This document shows, piece by piece, positions 1 to 12,063 of a stretch of 64,000 nt of DNA; positions within the stretch are counted from its first letter, which is position 1; each line of letters starts with the position of its first letter. The stretch lies in assembly GCA_043228905.1 (NCBI GenBank), contig JBHGNT010000001.1, positions 36,518,001 to 36,582,000 on the forward strand, given 5' to 3'. The stretch comes from Azolla caroliniana (lineage: Eukaryota > Polypodiophyta). The notes beneath the pieces were generated by a model, which saw only the letters and a program-made list of their open reading frames with translations, had not been told where the DNA came from and searched no databases. The position numbers and the translations under genes are program-made.

Positions 1-644
1 TCTTTATTTACTACCCCTTATAGCTAGCTTATCAGGTAACAATCATTGATACACAAAATTAGCTGAAACATAAAGGCGTGATACCAGTGATTGGTCAAGC
101 AATTGCAAAAAGTGGAAAACAGAAACTGTACATTTTTAATCTCTAGCATCATTGACTTTGGGTACATGTATATAGCATGACTAGACTTATGAATTCAATG
201 GCTAATAAATATTTTGCTCTCTTTTGATTTCTGCATAGGAAGCCTCAAATTTCTATTCGTTCTACCACCATCACGCCTAAGTACAAGGTGATAAAATACT
301 TCTACATTCTCCTCTTTGACATTCAGGATTCTCCTTTCGTTTGTCGAGTTTGACAACCCTTTACCTTAATATACTGATTTTTTACAGGATCACAATGACA
401 AATAAGATAAATTTATTGTTCTTATCTGCACCTCTTTAGCATCCAGGATTCTCCATGCCCACATTAAGTTGACAACTTTTATCTTATTCTGTATTTTCAT
501 ATAGTTTGCATCTGCCTATACCCACCGTCCTTCATCAAATAGCTAGTGTAGATATGAGTATGTCAGTGAAACTATAGAGTATAAATTTTAACATTGTCCT
601 TGCTCATGGAAAAACTTCAAATTCAAATCCTTAAAATGAATTAC

Positions 645-2028
645 CGAGCATTTTCAAAAACTTCTTTAAGAACTCCATGATCAAAGAAACAATTGAGCAT
701 CTCCTAACCATGTCTACACTAGCTTTATGACGAAACATCTTAGATTTGTGTTCAGCATAACCTGGATATTTCTTGTCAAAGCTTGAAAGACAGTCTTGTA
801 AATTAAAACTGCTTCATCCAGAATTCCTAAAAATTGATAAGATCCTTTTACTAATAACAGCAATTACCAGAACTGATTGAAACCGGAGAAGCATAGTGTA
901 TATTTCCAGGCTAAAAATATGAGTTTCAAAATACTTTTCCTATCTCAAGACTGTGATATTGCATTTGTTTCTGGAAAGGATTAGGTCTTCATGATGTTTA
1001 TATACATAAGAATCCAGTTCATAATCGGGAACAGAGGAGAAGATCTTCACTAGCAGGTTTCATTAAATGAAGGTTTTCAAAGGTCCTCAATAGTTTTAAT
1101 TCTTCCTGCTGATCCTTCAAGGTTGAAAGACGTGGAAATACAGATATTATTCATTTTGCCTCTTCAGACAGGCAGATAGGCAGACACAGAGAACCATGTC
1201 TATACAAGGCAGTTCATCAAACCCGCCCCGCTTGGGGGGAAGAACCAAGGTGGGGGCGAACCAGCTATTTCATCAGTGTGATGAAGACAATTAACGCTAC
1301 TTCTTCTACTGCTGATCCTTCAGAAAGACAGAAATGGAAATGCATACCTACTTTTCAATGTTAATTCTCACAGATAGAAAATCTTGCCAATTATTCCATA
1401 ATCCTCCAGGAAGATATATGAAGCAATAATCTGAAATCCTTCAGATAGACAAACATAAAGTTAATTCATTTTTCATCATACAGAAATTGGCCAAGCTAAA
1501 CGATATTCTTGCTTCTGAGACAATGCCTTTCATATCCTTCCTTCAAATTCCAGACGGAGAGACAGACATAGAATAGATTCATGATTGTCCCCTAGAAGGA
1601 AAAGCAAATGCTTACAAAACCTTTCTTCAGAAATACAGACATAGAACAAATGTTCTTTATACAGAGAGACAGAGAGAGAGACACATAGTAAAAGCCTGTA
1701 TAATCTTTCTTCAGACAGAAATGTCATATGTTCTTCCTTAAGAGACAGACGGGCAGGCCGACAAGGAAAATCTGGACGATTCTTCCTTCAACGACATGTC
1801 GTGTATCTGCTTTTGTCGTCGGAGGTATACAGATAGAGAGTGGGGAAGAGAATCTTCCCCATTCGACATGGGAAAAGATGGATGGAATGATTATTTACCT
1901 GCAACTTTTCGGTAGATTTCTGACAAGAAGACTGGTGGGAGGTTCTCTGCGATCAGAGTAGCGATGGTGGCTTGGGCTTCTGCTTCGTCCTCTTCCACGC
2001 CATCGCTGAGGAGGGCTGAAGCTTCCAT
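645..2028 (-). CDS. Unrecognised protein, N-terminal exons (gene runs off the left edge)
   Basis: The first exon is the best supported part. It starts at the ATG at 2028 and ends at 1899 before a GTAAAT donor; it encodes an acidic, Ala/Glu-rich 43-residue start (MEASALLSDGVEEDEAEAQ...) that ends in phase 1. Two further exons fit in phase. One is 826-762, after TTTTTAG, and encodes GILDEAVLIYKTVFQAL and a few more residues. The other is 703-645, after GGTTAG, and encodes EMLNCFFDHGVLKEVFENA before GTAATT. Joined, they give a coherent helical protein start of about 85 residues. Further exons should lie below position 645 and outside the window. I do not recognise the family. Exon 1 is fairly secure; exons 2 and 3 are inferred only from frame continuity. 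Confidence 0.45.
1100..1770. repeat. Degenerate tandem repeat in intron 1 of the first gene
   Basis: About six to seven diverged copies of a short motif, CTTCAGA followed by a GACAGA or AGACAGACA run, recur roughly every 60-110 bases. Examples are near 1163, 1317, 1437, 1545, 1623, 1713 and 1735. They lie inside the roughly 1.07-kb intron between exons 1 and 2 of the leftmost gene. They do not look like exons, because the motif carries stops in most frames. Confidence 0.45.
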
Positions 2029-3040
2029 GGCTCCTTCTCATCCTTCCTTCGCTGGCTCTCTTCTTCTCTCTTTACCTTTCTTTTCCTCGCACACAGTCAC
2101 AGTCACAGACACGAGCAGAAGTAGAAGACTAAAGAGAAAAAAACTTTGATTTACCTACTACTCTACTACTAATCTATCTATCTATCTATCTATCTTTATC
2201 TTCATCTTCATGGTTAGAAGCTCTTAGAACTTAGGACCTTCACTTGGGGTGGGGTTGTGTTTCTAAAACCTCCATCTTCATTTGGGATGGGGTTGTCGAA
2301 CGTAAAAGGAGACTATCACTTCCAATGATCATGATCATGATGGCGATGAAGGTGAAGATTGTATGCTATGTAGTTTTCAAATGGGTGTGTTAAGGGAGCG
2401 AGCTTCGCATTCCCTAATCTCTTAAAGAGGAGTGTGTCACCTATTGATTATGGACACGCCTGTGTGTGTGTGTGTGTGTGCGTGCGTGCGCGCACACACA
2501 CACACATCTGGGGAATAGGGCAAGGCGAAATCGGCATAGTTGGGTTTTGATCTCCCAAAGAGAACTATATCCTTGTGATAATAGTCAACATGTATGACGA
2601 ATATGATCATGATTCATGAGGAATGCGTAAAGGAAATTGGCATTTTGTCTCATGTGAATCGCTCGAAGAGACTTGCAACTTAGAAGTTTAAGTGGATATG
2701 TACAAGACATAATTATCATCATAGAAATATACAAAATAAAGGTGACATTGAATAATGATGTTGATGATGACATGTTCACGAAGAATACAGGATTGTGAAA
2801 TAGGGGTTGGTATCGACATTTGGTTGATGTCTAGAAATTTATTGTATCTTTGTGGTTGGAAAAAGTAATGTGATTGGGGCATAAGTTAGGATATTCGTGG
2901 TTTCCGTATATTTCAGGACTATAGAATATTCTACAATCAAAGTGAATGTCCAAAGGGAACAAGATTTTGAAAAACAATGTGAAGTTGACGGCGGTCGATG
3001 AATTTTTTTTATGTTTGTGATTGATTATCGTAATCTTAAC
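2029..3040. other. Intergenic, upstream of the first gene
   Basis: No gene seen. A (GT)n tract that turns through CGTGCG into (CA)n at about 2460-2507 is self-complementary and could form a hairpin. A short (TATC)n run lies near 2173-2195. The presumed promoter and 5' leader of the minus-strand gene ending at 2028 must lie at the low end of this stretch. Confidence 0.5.
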
Positions 3041-3720
3041 TTATATTGGTTTACAAATGTTGAGATCTCATAATAATAATAGCACTTGATTGAGTACTCT
3101 GATTTTGTTTTCGGGGTTGTAAAGGAGTGATCAAAATAAATGTTGGCCAGTGGGACAAGGTGTGAAAGCAAACAAAAGGAGCCAAGCACATATAGCCAAA
3201 TAAAGTGTGCCAAGTATTTAAAATGATTGTAGCTAACCGTGCTCCCCAAAAATAGGAAAGGATATAACCTTATATAAGGATTATGTGAATGAGAAAAGGA
3301 GAGAGAGAATATTATTCCTAGGCAAGAAGTGTCCAAAGAGAGAGAGTGTGTTAAACTAACAGTCGATCGGTACTTGTATCTGTGTGCATTCATAATCAAG
3401 TATTCTTTCTCGTGGGGTGTATTTCGATATGTGTGTTTACGTGTGATCTAAGTATATTGAATGTGTGCAATCGCGAGCCTATAATCAGTTGTAGCCGACT
3501 CAACAAGATATCTATTATTGTGTTCCCTAGAAAGTTCTAAGGGGTGTCTGCACCCCCCAAGTGTCGTGCAAGACAAACGAGTTCAAGAACCCACCAAGAG
3601 AGAGTTATCTAGAAATCCCTTGGGGTAGAGTTACCTCCCCTAACTCCCATAACCGGCTAAGTGTACAACCAACGAGATGACCCGAGGTCCCTTCCTCCTT
3701 GAGAGTGTTCCTCCAGAAAG
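3041..3720 (+). mobile_element. Possible solo LTR or LTR relic
   Basis: The stretch has an LTR-like layout: an AT-rich upstream part, a TATA-like motif (CCTTATATAAGG at about 3268), then a GA-rich leader and a region with polyadenylation-like T-rich sequence. The G- and C-rich run at 3540-3562 (CTAAGGGGTGTCTGCACCCCC) is a short inverted repeat. I could not find matching termini, a target duplication, a primer binding site or internal coding sequence, so this is weak. Confidence 0.22.
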
Positions 3721-5847
3721 GGGTAACAATAAATTGGCATTAAGTTTGAATTTCAAAGATGGTACATGACATAGAAGTCTCGTTGATATTAAGAAAAAAC
3801 CATCATGTCTATACACATAATGAAAGGAAGAAGGAACCCAAAGAGAACAATGTGAAAAAAAACCTTATTCAACATAACAAAACTTAGAAGGTTCAAACTA
3901 TCTTCTTCTTCTCCTCCAACCAAACCATGAAGACATATTTAAGGAACTCTTTAACGAGAGTGAGAAAGAATAACATAAGAGGCTTATGTTTCTTTCTTAT
4001 TATTTTTGTCTAGTTAATGATAAGATTTTGACACAAAGCCTTTGAGTGTCATACATGTTGATAGATTTGAAATCAATTACACTTTCCCCTTTCCTTGGCT
4101 CTTTGCTCATCCATCTTGGATTTGTATATCACTTCCTTAGATATTGAGGAATGTGGCATAATTGGTACATCTAAAACCACATCCCTTTTTCAGAGTGGAA
4201 GTGGTATAATTAGTCACATACAAATACTAAAAGTTTTTATAGGCGTGGAAGTTCACGTGCATATTACATGTATTATGTCATCATCTAACATGCAAAGGCA
4301 TCCTTGCAATCAATCATTTCAAGCAAATTCCTTGCCAATTTGATATTATTAAGAAATTGTTGCATGTTGGGATCCCATTTAGTTGTCAACTCACAGTGTA
4401 AAGAACACCATTATGAAAGAGGCAGGAATATAAAGATTAGGGTTTGAGAAGTAGTGGACTCTCTTAAAGTGATGTATTCAAAATAAAAGCATAGCTTCAA
4501 AGTCTTGGTGGGACAAGGGATGTCCAAATGAATTCCATTTGAAAGAGCATCACCCCTCCCATGCTCTAAAACACTCATGGGGAACTTCGAAATCCTTAGC
4601 AATGACATAGATTTTCCCATACAATCATACGAAACATAGAACTTTATTATTATGTGGGCATTCTACTGAATCTCAACATTACCATCAACTTTGTCCGAAG
4701 ATCTTCTCTTCATCCATTCGAAGCCTAGCTTTATATGACTATAATATCTATGCATCATCCCTTTAAATTGAATAAAATCTTGATATTCAAGGCCATGTTA
4801 CATTCGTTATATTAAACTAACCATAGGATTGACATCCTCAATAACATTTTAAAGATTATAAAAAGAATCTAACAAACTATGGCTTGACTCGAAATATGAG
4901 GGCGTCAATATATATTGGAAGCATGTAATAACAAACGAGAAACTAATTTGTACCAAAAAGAAATTAAAAAGGGAATATTATAATATTCTATAAGAGAAAG
5001 TGAGGATGTGTTTCATTGAGTAGAAAAGGTAATAAAGGAAAGAGCGTGAGTAGGGGCATACAAACTAAGCATCATGGCCAAACATAATGAACAAGATCAA
5101 TATATAACAAAAGAAGACATTGAGTTCTAATATAATACTTTTCGCCATTATCACTTCCCAAACTAGGGTTTAAACTTGTCACCCTTCTTGTATACATCAC
5201 AATTCTCAAGCCTTAGACTAGAAGTCTAAATCACAACTCCAAACTTCTTAAAAGCAATATCAGGTCAATGGCTCAAATCTAAGATGGTTAATGCTATATC
5301 TACGAGAATCAAGAGAAGAATCATTCCATGTATGCCTTATTTGCCTCATGCATTACATAACTCAGCTGCTAAATCCCCATTCTTCATAGTGAAACACATA
5401 ATAATGGTTTGACAATAATGACCTACCTAAATTTGGAATGCTTTACATGTAATAGTGCTTAAAAGTTCACATTTACCTTACTTGGTTAAGCTCCACCCTT
5501 ACTAGTGGAGCACCTAAATTATTAGGAAATAATGATGACATCTCACACCTATTTTTGAACAATACCAATCAATTCTATGTTTTACATAAAAGTTTAAAAC
5601 AATGTGTAATGATCCTCAAACATTTGCATTTCTCACTCATGCAACAAGTACAATCATTCATCAAAAACAGGTAGATATCCTTGAGATAACTCAATAGATA
5701 AGACCGACATCAAATCACATTCATCCTTCTCTTCCTTTCCCTCATCATCAGCTTTCATAATCATATAGATGGAGTTCCATCTCAAATGCCTCCCTTGTGC
5801 ATACATTCACAAAAGTGGACCTCCCATGGGATGCCTTGCCACAGATT

Positions 5848-5850
<3 letters not shown>
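3721..5850. other. Intergenic, no gene recognised
   Basis: AT-rich sequence with only short, unconvincing open frames. A minus-strand stretch at about 5150-5250 resembles the tRNA-like module of the SINE-like elements described near 39.5-42.4 kb, but is too diverged to delimit. Confidence 0.5.

Positions 5851-5893
<43 letters not shown>
5851..5893. repeat. (CT)n microsatellite at a LINE 3' end
   Basis: A near-perfect CT dinucleotide run of about 43 bases. On the minus strand it is (GA)n, and it directly follows the conserved 3' end of the LINE at 5894-7103, so it reads as the element's tail. Confidence 0.85.
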
Positions 5894-5896
<3 letters not shown>

Positions 5897-7101
5897 GTGA
5901 AAACACACAATTATATTAATAAATGTGTGTGAAAAACACTACTTACAATACGTGTGACAATGGAGTATGGTCACACACTAACCACACTACAATACATGGG
6001 TAGTGGAACATGTTGAATTGCCAATAGGCAAGACGAACACTCCACCGAGAAAAGAATTTCCACTTGTTCCAATAAAGAAAATTGTCACATTAGTACTCCC
6101 TTCAACTTTCGTAGATATGCTTTCACTCCATGTCTACCATCAAATACAAAAGCGTTGCGCATGTTCCAATTATGATGCAATCCCCAACATCTCAAAAATA
6201 GGAAAACAATCTCCATCTCTAATTTTGGGTCAGCATGTGTAAATTGTACAAACACCCATTGTCTAGGTGTCAAATAACTCCGTGATAAAACTTGCCAAAT
6301 TTGAGAAATGTAACTCCAAATTTGACAAGCAATTAGACATTGTATAAATCGATGAGTATTATCTTCTATCTGAACTGTGCAAAAGAAGCAAGTACCCGTT
6401 ACTAGGTCACGACGCTTTAAAGCTAATCCCAAAGGCAATCCTCCGATCAAAACTCTCCAAATGAATACCTTTGCAACAAGTGGCAATTTAGAATGCCAAG
6501 TACGTTGAAAGATCTGCCACCACCCATGATCAGATTTGTGTATTTTCCATTCTTCTTCAACCTTAGATGATAACCATCCAAGAGACTCAACGAAACAATA
6601 ATACAAAAGATTAATAGTCACTTGTAACAATGGTGTTTGACCCCTTAAACTCCAATCAATCCACGGTTGTTCTTCTGTTTGTAGAGGTAAGGGACCTTGC
6701 ATCAATGCAATATTCTATAGTTGTTGCCAAATAAACCCATAATTAGGCGGGATGCGTAATAATTGTCGAGCTTCAGTAAACTCCAAAATTCTTTGAGATG
6801 GAACCTCAACTATATCTCCCACCTCTTTAACCCCCAAACAAAACAAACAATTAAATTGAGAACGCAATCTCTCTTTTCCTGGCCATCATAATAACCGAGA
6901 AGACACAATTAACTCTTTTTGCAAAGAGTTACAATGATCTCTATTAGATGATGGTTTCCATACATATAACAAGAGTGCTTCTTGCCATGAAGTAACTAAG
7001 TGTTGAACACATGAAGAACCCGGAATCCTAAGTGAAATACATCCATTCAATAATTGCCACCATGAAGCCTTAATCGTTGTCCTCCTATGTGTTAAACCCT
7101 T

Positions 7102-7103
<2 letters not shown>
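5894..7103 (-). mobile_element. 5'-truncated LINE (non-LTR retrotransposon), C-terminal part
   Basis: The minus strand at 6705-6085 encodes a zinc-binding reverse-transcriptase domain of the zf-RVT type, as found at the C-terminus of plant LINE ORF2 proteins. Visible signatures are LPLVAKVFIWRVLIGGLPLG, then a C-x2-C pair (TCFFC), then HRFIQC and QIWQVL. Homologous coding continues upstream to about 7100 with at least two in-frame stops, so the copy is dead. Reverse-transcriptase core and endonuclease are missing, the usual 5' truncation. The 3' end (minus strand) runs through TATTAATATAATTGTGTG and TTTTCACCAAA into (GA)n at 5893-5851. Its 5' end abuts a second GA/CT tract at 7104-7140. Confidence 0.85.

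Positions 7104-7140
<37 letters not shown>
7104..7140. repeat. (CT)n microsatellite at the LINE 5' end
   Basis: About 37 bases of CT dinucleotide, abutting the 5'-truncated end of the LINE at 5894-7103. With the tract at 5851-5893 it brackets the element in the same repeat. Confidence 0.8.
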
Positions 7141-7141
<1 letters not shown>

Positions 7142-7702
7142 ATCCAACATGTCTTTGACCTCTATTTTTTGGCCCTTCCTGATTTTATTGCCTTCTCATA
7201 ATTTATCCAAACAATTGCCTTCCCCTCATGTTGGTTCAAATGCCATGTACATTTTATGCTCGACTCATCTAGTCATCCATTTTTCAAGTTCAATCCACCT
7301 TTCTCCCGTCTCAATTGTATACAGAGATTCACATCCATACTTATCCCTTGCTTTGAGTTGCTGAGAGCAACGAATTTACAGTCGAGATCATTCCTCCGGC
7401 ACTTCATGCTCACAAAACTTGAGAGAGGCAGAACAATTATGTTGTTACAAACACAAGGAAAAAATACAAGCAACAAATTTTTGACATTAGAAAACGAAAT
7501 TATAAATTCTATTTACATTCCCATAACCTTGAATAGCCTATTTTTATTGATAGTAGTTGACAGTTATCTTTAGTACTACTTTCCACCGTCATCCACTTAG
7601 ATTGACTAGGCTTGTAAAAATACATTGCATGTTAATCTCAGACATATGACTTACAAATTGGACATTCTGTATATTTACATTATGAATCCTTTCTAATTAG
7701 AA
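7141..7702. other. Intergenic, 3' flank of the UPF0301 gene
   Basis: No gene seen. The 3' untranslated region of the minus-strand UPF0301-family gene is expected here, just below its stop codon at 7703-7705. Confidence 0.5.
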
Positions 7703-10700
7703 TTATGTTTCCCCATAAGCTCGCCTAGAGATATCAACATAGGGACCTCCCATATACTCTAGCACCTCTCTCCACAAAGGTTTTGGCAATTGAATACAAT
7801 GCTTCAAAATCATATCTTTTGATGATGATGCAAGATACCAAACACCTATTGCTACTTCTCGCTCCAATTGGCCAGGCCCCCACCCTGTAACAGATTATTG
7901 CAATGAAAACACAAAAAGCAACAACAAAAGCTTAGTAGTGGAAGATGGGTTCTAGAGATCAGCCAGTTACAGTTAGCTGAATGAGACATAGGTTCACGCA
8001 GAATAATACACATACAAAAAGAAGATCATGTTCATCATGCAATCTAGGCTTTTGTACAAATGCATCTGAGTCAAATACATCAAGACAACAATGGTATTTG
8101 AGAGAAAAGAAAAGAAAAAACCATGGCCATTTCACCAATGGAAGCCAAGCAACATAAAATATCAATACATACCCTCAAAACTGCATTATTTTCTTCAACT
8201 TTCCTCTGCAGAGAAATGTCCAGAATTAAGCTGCAATAGAAGGGTCTTTCACATATCATACTAGAGATTAAAAGTATCCCTCCTCTGGATTGCGAATTGA
8301 GCATATCCATATCTTGATAGCTCTTGTTATGATTAAGGATGCCAGAGCTTCCCTAAAATGTATCCAGAGATCTAGTTGGAGGAGAAAAAGAATATATTTA
8401 TAGTCCTACTAATTCAGCCTTCCACGTAATTCAAGATTATCTTCAGATAATTCTATGATAAGAGAGGATTGTAGAGTTTAAACAGTAGAATTCAAATAAC
8501 AAAAACAAAACCCGGCCAGTTGTTTCATCAAGTTCTTCCATTACTATGTTTGTTTTTCAAATCACTGAAAATTAAACCCCAATTATTACCATGCTGTTTT
8601 TAAAATAGAAAAGCAATGGCTAAGTTATCCAATTCGTACTCATCCCTTAGGTAAGAAAATAATGTGGAGCACTGTGAACTAAACCCCAGTACTACTATAC
8701 TTTCTTACAAATAGAAATGTCAAGAGTTTTTTGCCAAGTCATTCCACTCCCTTAGCTTAAGAAAACAATACAAATCAATGTAAATTTAACCCCATGTAAT
8801 GCTACCCTCGCCATTCATTGATTCTTTCACATCTGTGGCTGAAGTAAAAAATGGAAAATATTGTACACTAAACCCCAAGTACTACTATACTATCATCTTA
8901 CAAAGAAAGGTGCAAAACGTGGACCATTAAGCTACGCAAAATTTTGCCAAGTCATTCCACTCCCTTAGCTTAAGAAAAAAATACAAATCAATGTAAATTT
9001 AACCCCATGTAATGCTACCCTTGCCATTCGTTGATTCTTTCACATCTGTGGCTGAAGTAAAAAATGCAAAATATTTTATACTAACCCCTACATACTAATA
9101 TACTATCTTATTACAAAGAAAGGTGCAAAACGTGCACCATTAAGCTACGCCAAATTAAGCATTTTAAAGTAAAACCCTAATTAATCCTGTACTTTACTAT
9201 ACGAGTAGAAAAGTGCTAACCTGCATAGCGCACAAACCAACGGTAATCACGAGCATTGCTTTCTCCATTCTGCACACTAGATTTCATTGATTTTAGACCT
9301 CCCATGTATACACCAGGTATGATCTCCATAGTATCTTTCAACCCAGCAGCACCATGAACTACGTGTAAAGCATTAGCACCCACATCTCCACCCATGTATA
9401 AAGGGCAGCTTGCAAAATCAGGTAATAAGTCCTCAAATCCTGCCAGCTGCCCTAAGTTATACTCTGTAGGTCTAAACAAAATAAGGTAGTAACATTTAAT
9501 TAAAATGGAGGAATATATCATGAATGTGTAGGGAGAAATTTTACACCTTGGTGGCTGGATTGTTTACTCACCTGTTCAGTATAAGTCCTGCACTTCCTTC
9601 CTTGCTGCATAAAATCATTAATTTTTAAGTTTTGGAGGGAACAAGTAATAGACCGAAACACATACAAATAACTTGAAACTGTGACCAGTGACAAAAACAA
9701 GATGCATAATTGCAATCGAGATTATGTTCAAATTCTTCATAAAGAGGTTCCTTACAGAACGTGAAAACAGCTATAAGTGAACCAATATAAGCACAAATGT
9801 TCCAGCATGTTGCCATGGATGCACACAATCCCCAAGGCACACGAATGAGCCATGATAGGCATAAAATTTACAACCTAGACATGAACCAGGAGGTTCACAA
9901 ATGTTCTCATTTGAATCCTAAGGCCTATAAATGAACCAATATTTGATATCAAGAATCTGTGACACAGACATGCCCAATTGTTCGAGGATGAACATTTGCA
10001 AGGTGGAGTTATGATGCAGGTAGAATATGTCTAGAGTTCTTTTAGCTTGATTTGTGATCTTAGATAAATAGATTGATAGATATTTCTTAGAGGATCCATA
10101 GAGAGGGGAACATTGACCCATTAGACCACACATGTTATGCTGAAGAACTGACATATGAATTTACGATATCTTTACAGTATGAAGATATGATTATATCCTG
10201 GGACCTGTAATGTGTACAAAAGTCTATATTTATTTTAGATTAAATCTTACTGGAAAAGCTTGAGGGAACAATTCTAAAGGCTGATGTTAATGGATTATGG
10301 GTATTTAACCACACCATTCACCCGTGGGCAAACGACAAGAGATGAATACAAAACCCTATCAGCGTCCCATACCGTCAATTTGCAGTGTCAGCAAATTGTA
10401 GTAGATGCATGCCTAGAACCTATTTTGCTTTATTTATGATATTATAGGTATGCATCATGTAGAATAACTGATGAATAAAGATGATATGATGTCTTTGCAG
10501 ATGGGAGTTATGGTGATGTTCTGCACCGCGAGTAAATGTATCTCTAGAGTTCTTTTTTAGCTTGATTTGTGAAATTGCATCATGCATAAACGAGAATTGG
10601 TATGCGGATTACGGAGGACCGGTTCCTCACCGGCCGGAATCTCTCACCCTTCTCCGAACTTGGCACGTATACTGGATAAAAAGGTGGATAGAGAAGGTAT

Positions 10701-12063
10701 GTTGCAGTGTGGAATTACGACAATGTTTTGCATTGTCACTCAACGTTGTCCAATTTCATATGCAGCCATGCTATGCTAGACCTTATGACTTCCTTAAATC
10801 AATATGCCCTATGCATTACTTAATTAGAACGTTATAGGATCTATACATGTATCAATTCATTCATATGCGTTATGGATTCCTTACATCGATATATTAGTTC
10901 ATTTATAGATTTGATTGATTCCTTACATCAAAATGTCAGGAAGACCAGACCTGTGCCTATCTGCATTACGATATCATGGGTTAAGCTAAAACAACTCTAG
11001 ACATTAGTTCACACTACAGAACGCAATCCTACAACCCCACACTGCCAATTTATTTTCTTTACCCATCTTTTCTTCTCAATGGACAATGCAATATCACAAA
11101 TTTAAGCCTCACGCCTTTATCCATAATTTTTCCCCGTCAGAGAATGTAATACCACAACATAAACAAAGACGAACTCTACAAATTACACTTATTCACAATC
11201 CAGAACATCCTCAAAAATATATATTCTCTATCCATCTGGATCACATATGAAGCGAAATGAGCTTCAACACAAGCATTTACCCTCATTCCTAGCTCCACAC
11301 TGCGAAGACATTTTCTCAATCCCCCGTTTCTTCTGGTTGGGAAATGCAATAATGAAGCTAAATGGAGTTAAGACATGTATTTAATCACAGTATAGAGACT
11401 CATCCTATATAACTCCATGACATCAGGATATTTTATATATTCATCATAGTCCTGATCGATGCATAATGATGTATCACGAAATTGAGCTAAAAAGGACTGT
11501 AAGACATACCCGTGGGTGAAGAGGAAGATGACGGCTTGATGGAAGTATTGTTGCCGCGTGAGAAAAGCAGATGGATTAGCGATGAGTAAGCAACCTTTCT
11601 CAGGTTGACTTAATGGATGAGCCCAGAGATCAAGGCCGACAGAGTTCTCAACCGTGGGAGAAGGAAGCATATTCTCTCCAGATTTCTGAAGAAGACGAGC
11701 TCTGAAGGACCTCCAGTCTGAATTCTTGAGCTTCTCCTGTAGATCGTCATCCTCGCTTGCTTCTCCTTCTGGTCCTTCTGCTGCTGCATTCGTGAGCTTG
11801 TCCTGTGGGCCTTCTTCGTCTTGGTCTCCATCGGGCTCTCCTCCTTCTCCTCTGATCGCTCTGATTACAGCGATACGTATGAGACTGCGAGAAGAAGAAG
11901 AAGAAGAAGAAGAAGAAATGGAGCGGAGTTTCCTGGGCAGAGAATCATGGGATGGTGGAGCTAGCCGTGACCTTGATCTCCGCGGGGGAGCGTCGGGAAA
12001 CGGCGACGAAACGGGTGGGAAGGAGGAAGAAACGTGGAGGAGGGGACGCGAAACGAGCGCCAT
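7703..12063 (-). CDS. UPF0301/AlgH (DUF179) family protein, probably plastid-targeted
   Basis: Four exons join in frame to 339 codons plus stop: 12063-11510, 9604-9572, 9471-9221 and 7884-7703. The N-terminal ~75 residues are rich in Ser and Arg and look like a plastid transit peptide; an acidic linker follows. The family core then runs across all exons: a segment with CLLIANP and QAVIFLFTHG, then GLILNRPTEYNLGQL, then FASCPLYMGGDVG, LHVVHGAAGL, IIPGVYMGG, YRWFVRYAGWGPGQLE and VWYLA. These match the plant DUF179/UPF0301 proteins related to bacterial AlgH. The molecular function of the family is not established; 'transcriptional regulator' is a traditional label only. Exon 2 is a 33-nt microexon supplying KEGSAGLILN, and without it the frame breaks. 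Introns 1 and 3 are long and contain repeats. The start is the first ATG and gives a plausible transit peptide. Confidence 0.93.
8690..9150. repeat. Tandem duplication of about 213 bp in the UPF0301 gene intron 3
   Basis: The block starting TTGCCAAGTCATTCCACTCC at 8731 is repeated at 8944, an offset of 213 bases, with high identity through CACATCTGTGGCTGAAGTAA and GAAAGGTGCAAAACGTG. A partial third copy of its end lies at about 8690-8711. The repeat is intronic and non-coding. Confidence 0.85.
10780..11345. repeat. Short degenerate repeats in the UPF0301 gene intron 1
   Basis: The motif ATTCCTTACATC occurs with small changes near 10790, 10873 and 10917. A second motif, CTTCT followed by a GGA(A/C)AATGCAATA, occurs near 11070 and 11330, with a looser match near 11140. 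All lie inside the 1.9-kb first intron. Confidence 0.4.

Noticed and set aside
6003-6242. 79-residue plus-strand frame
   Set aside because: Antisense of the LINE 3' region; the same sequence is repeated at 59880-60050 with changes that break the frame.
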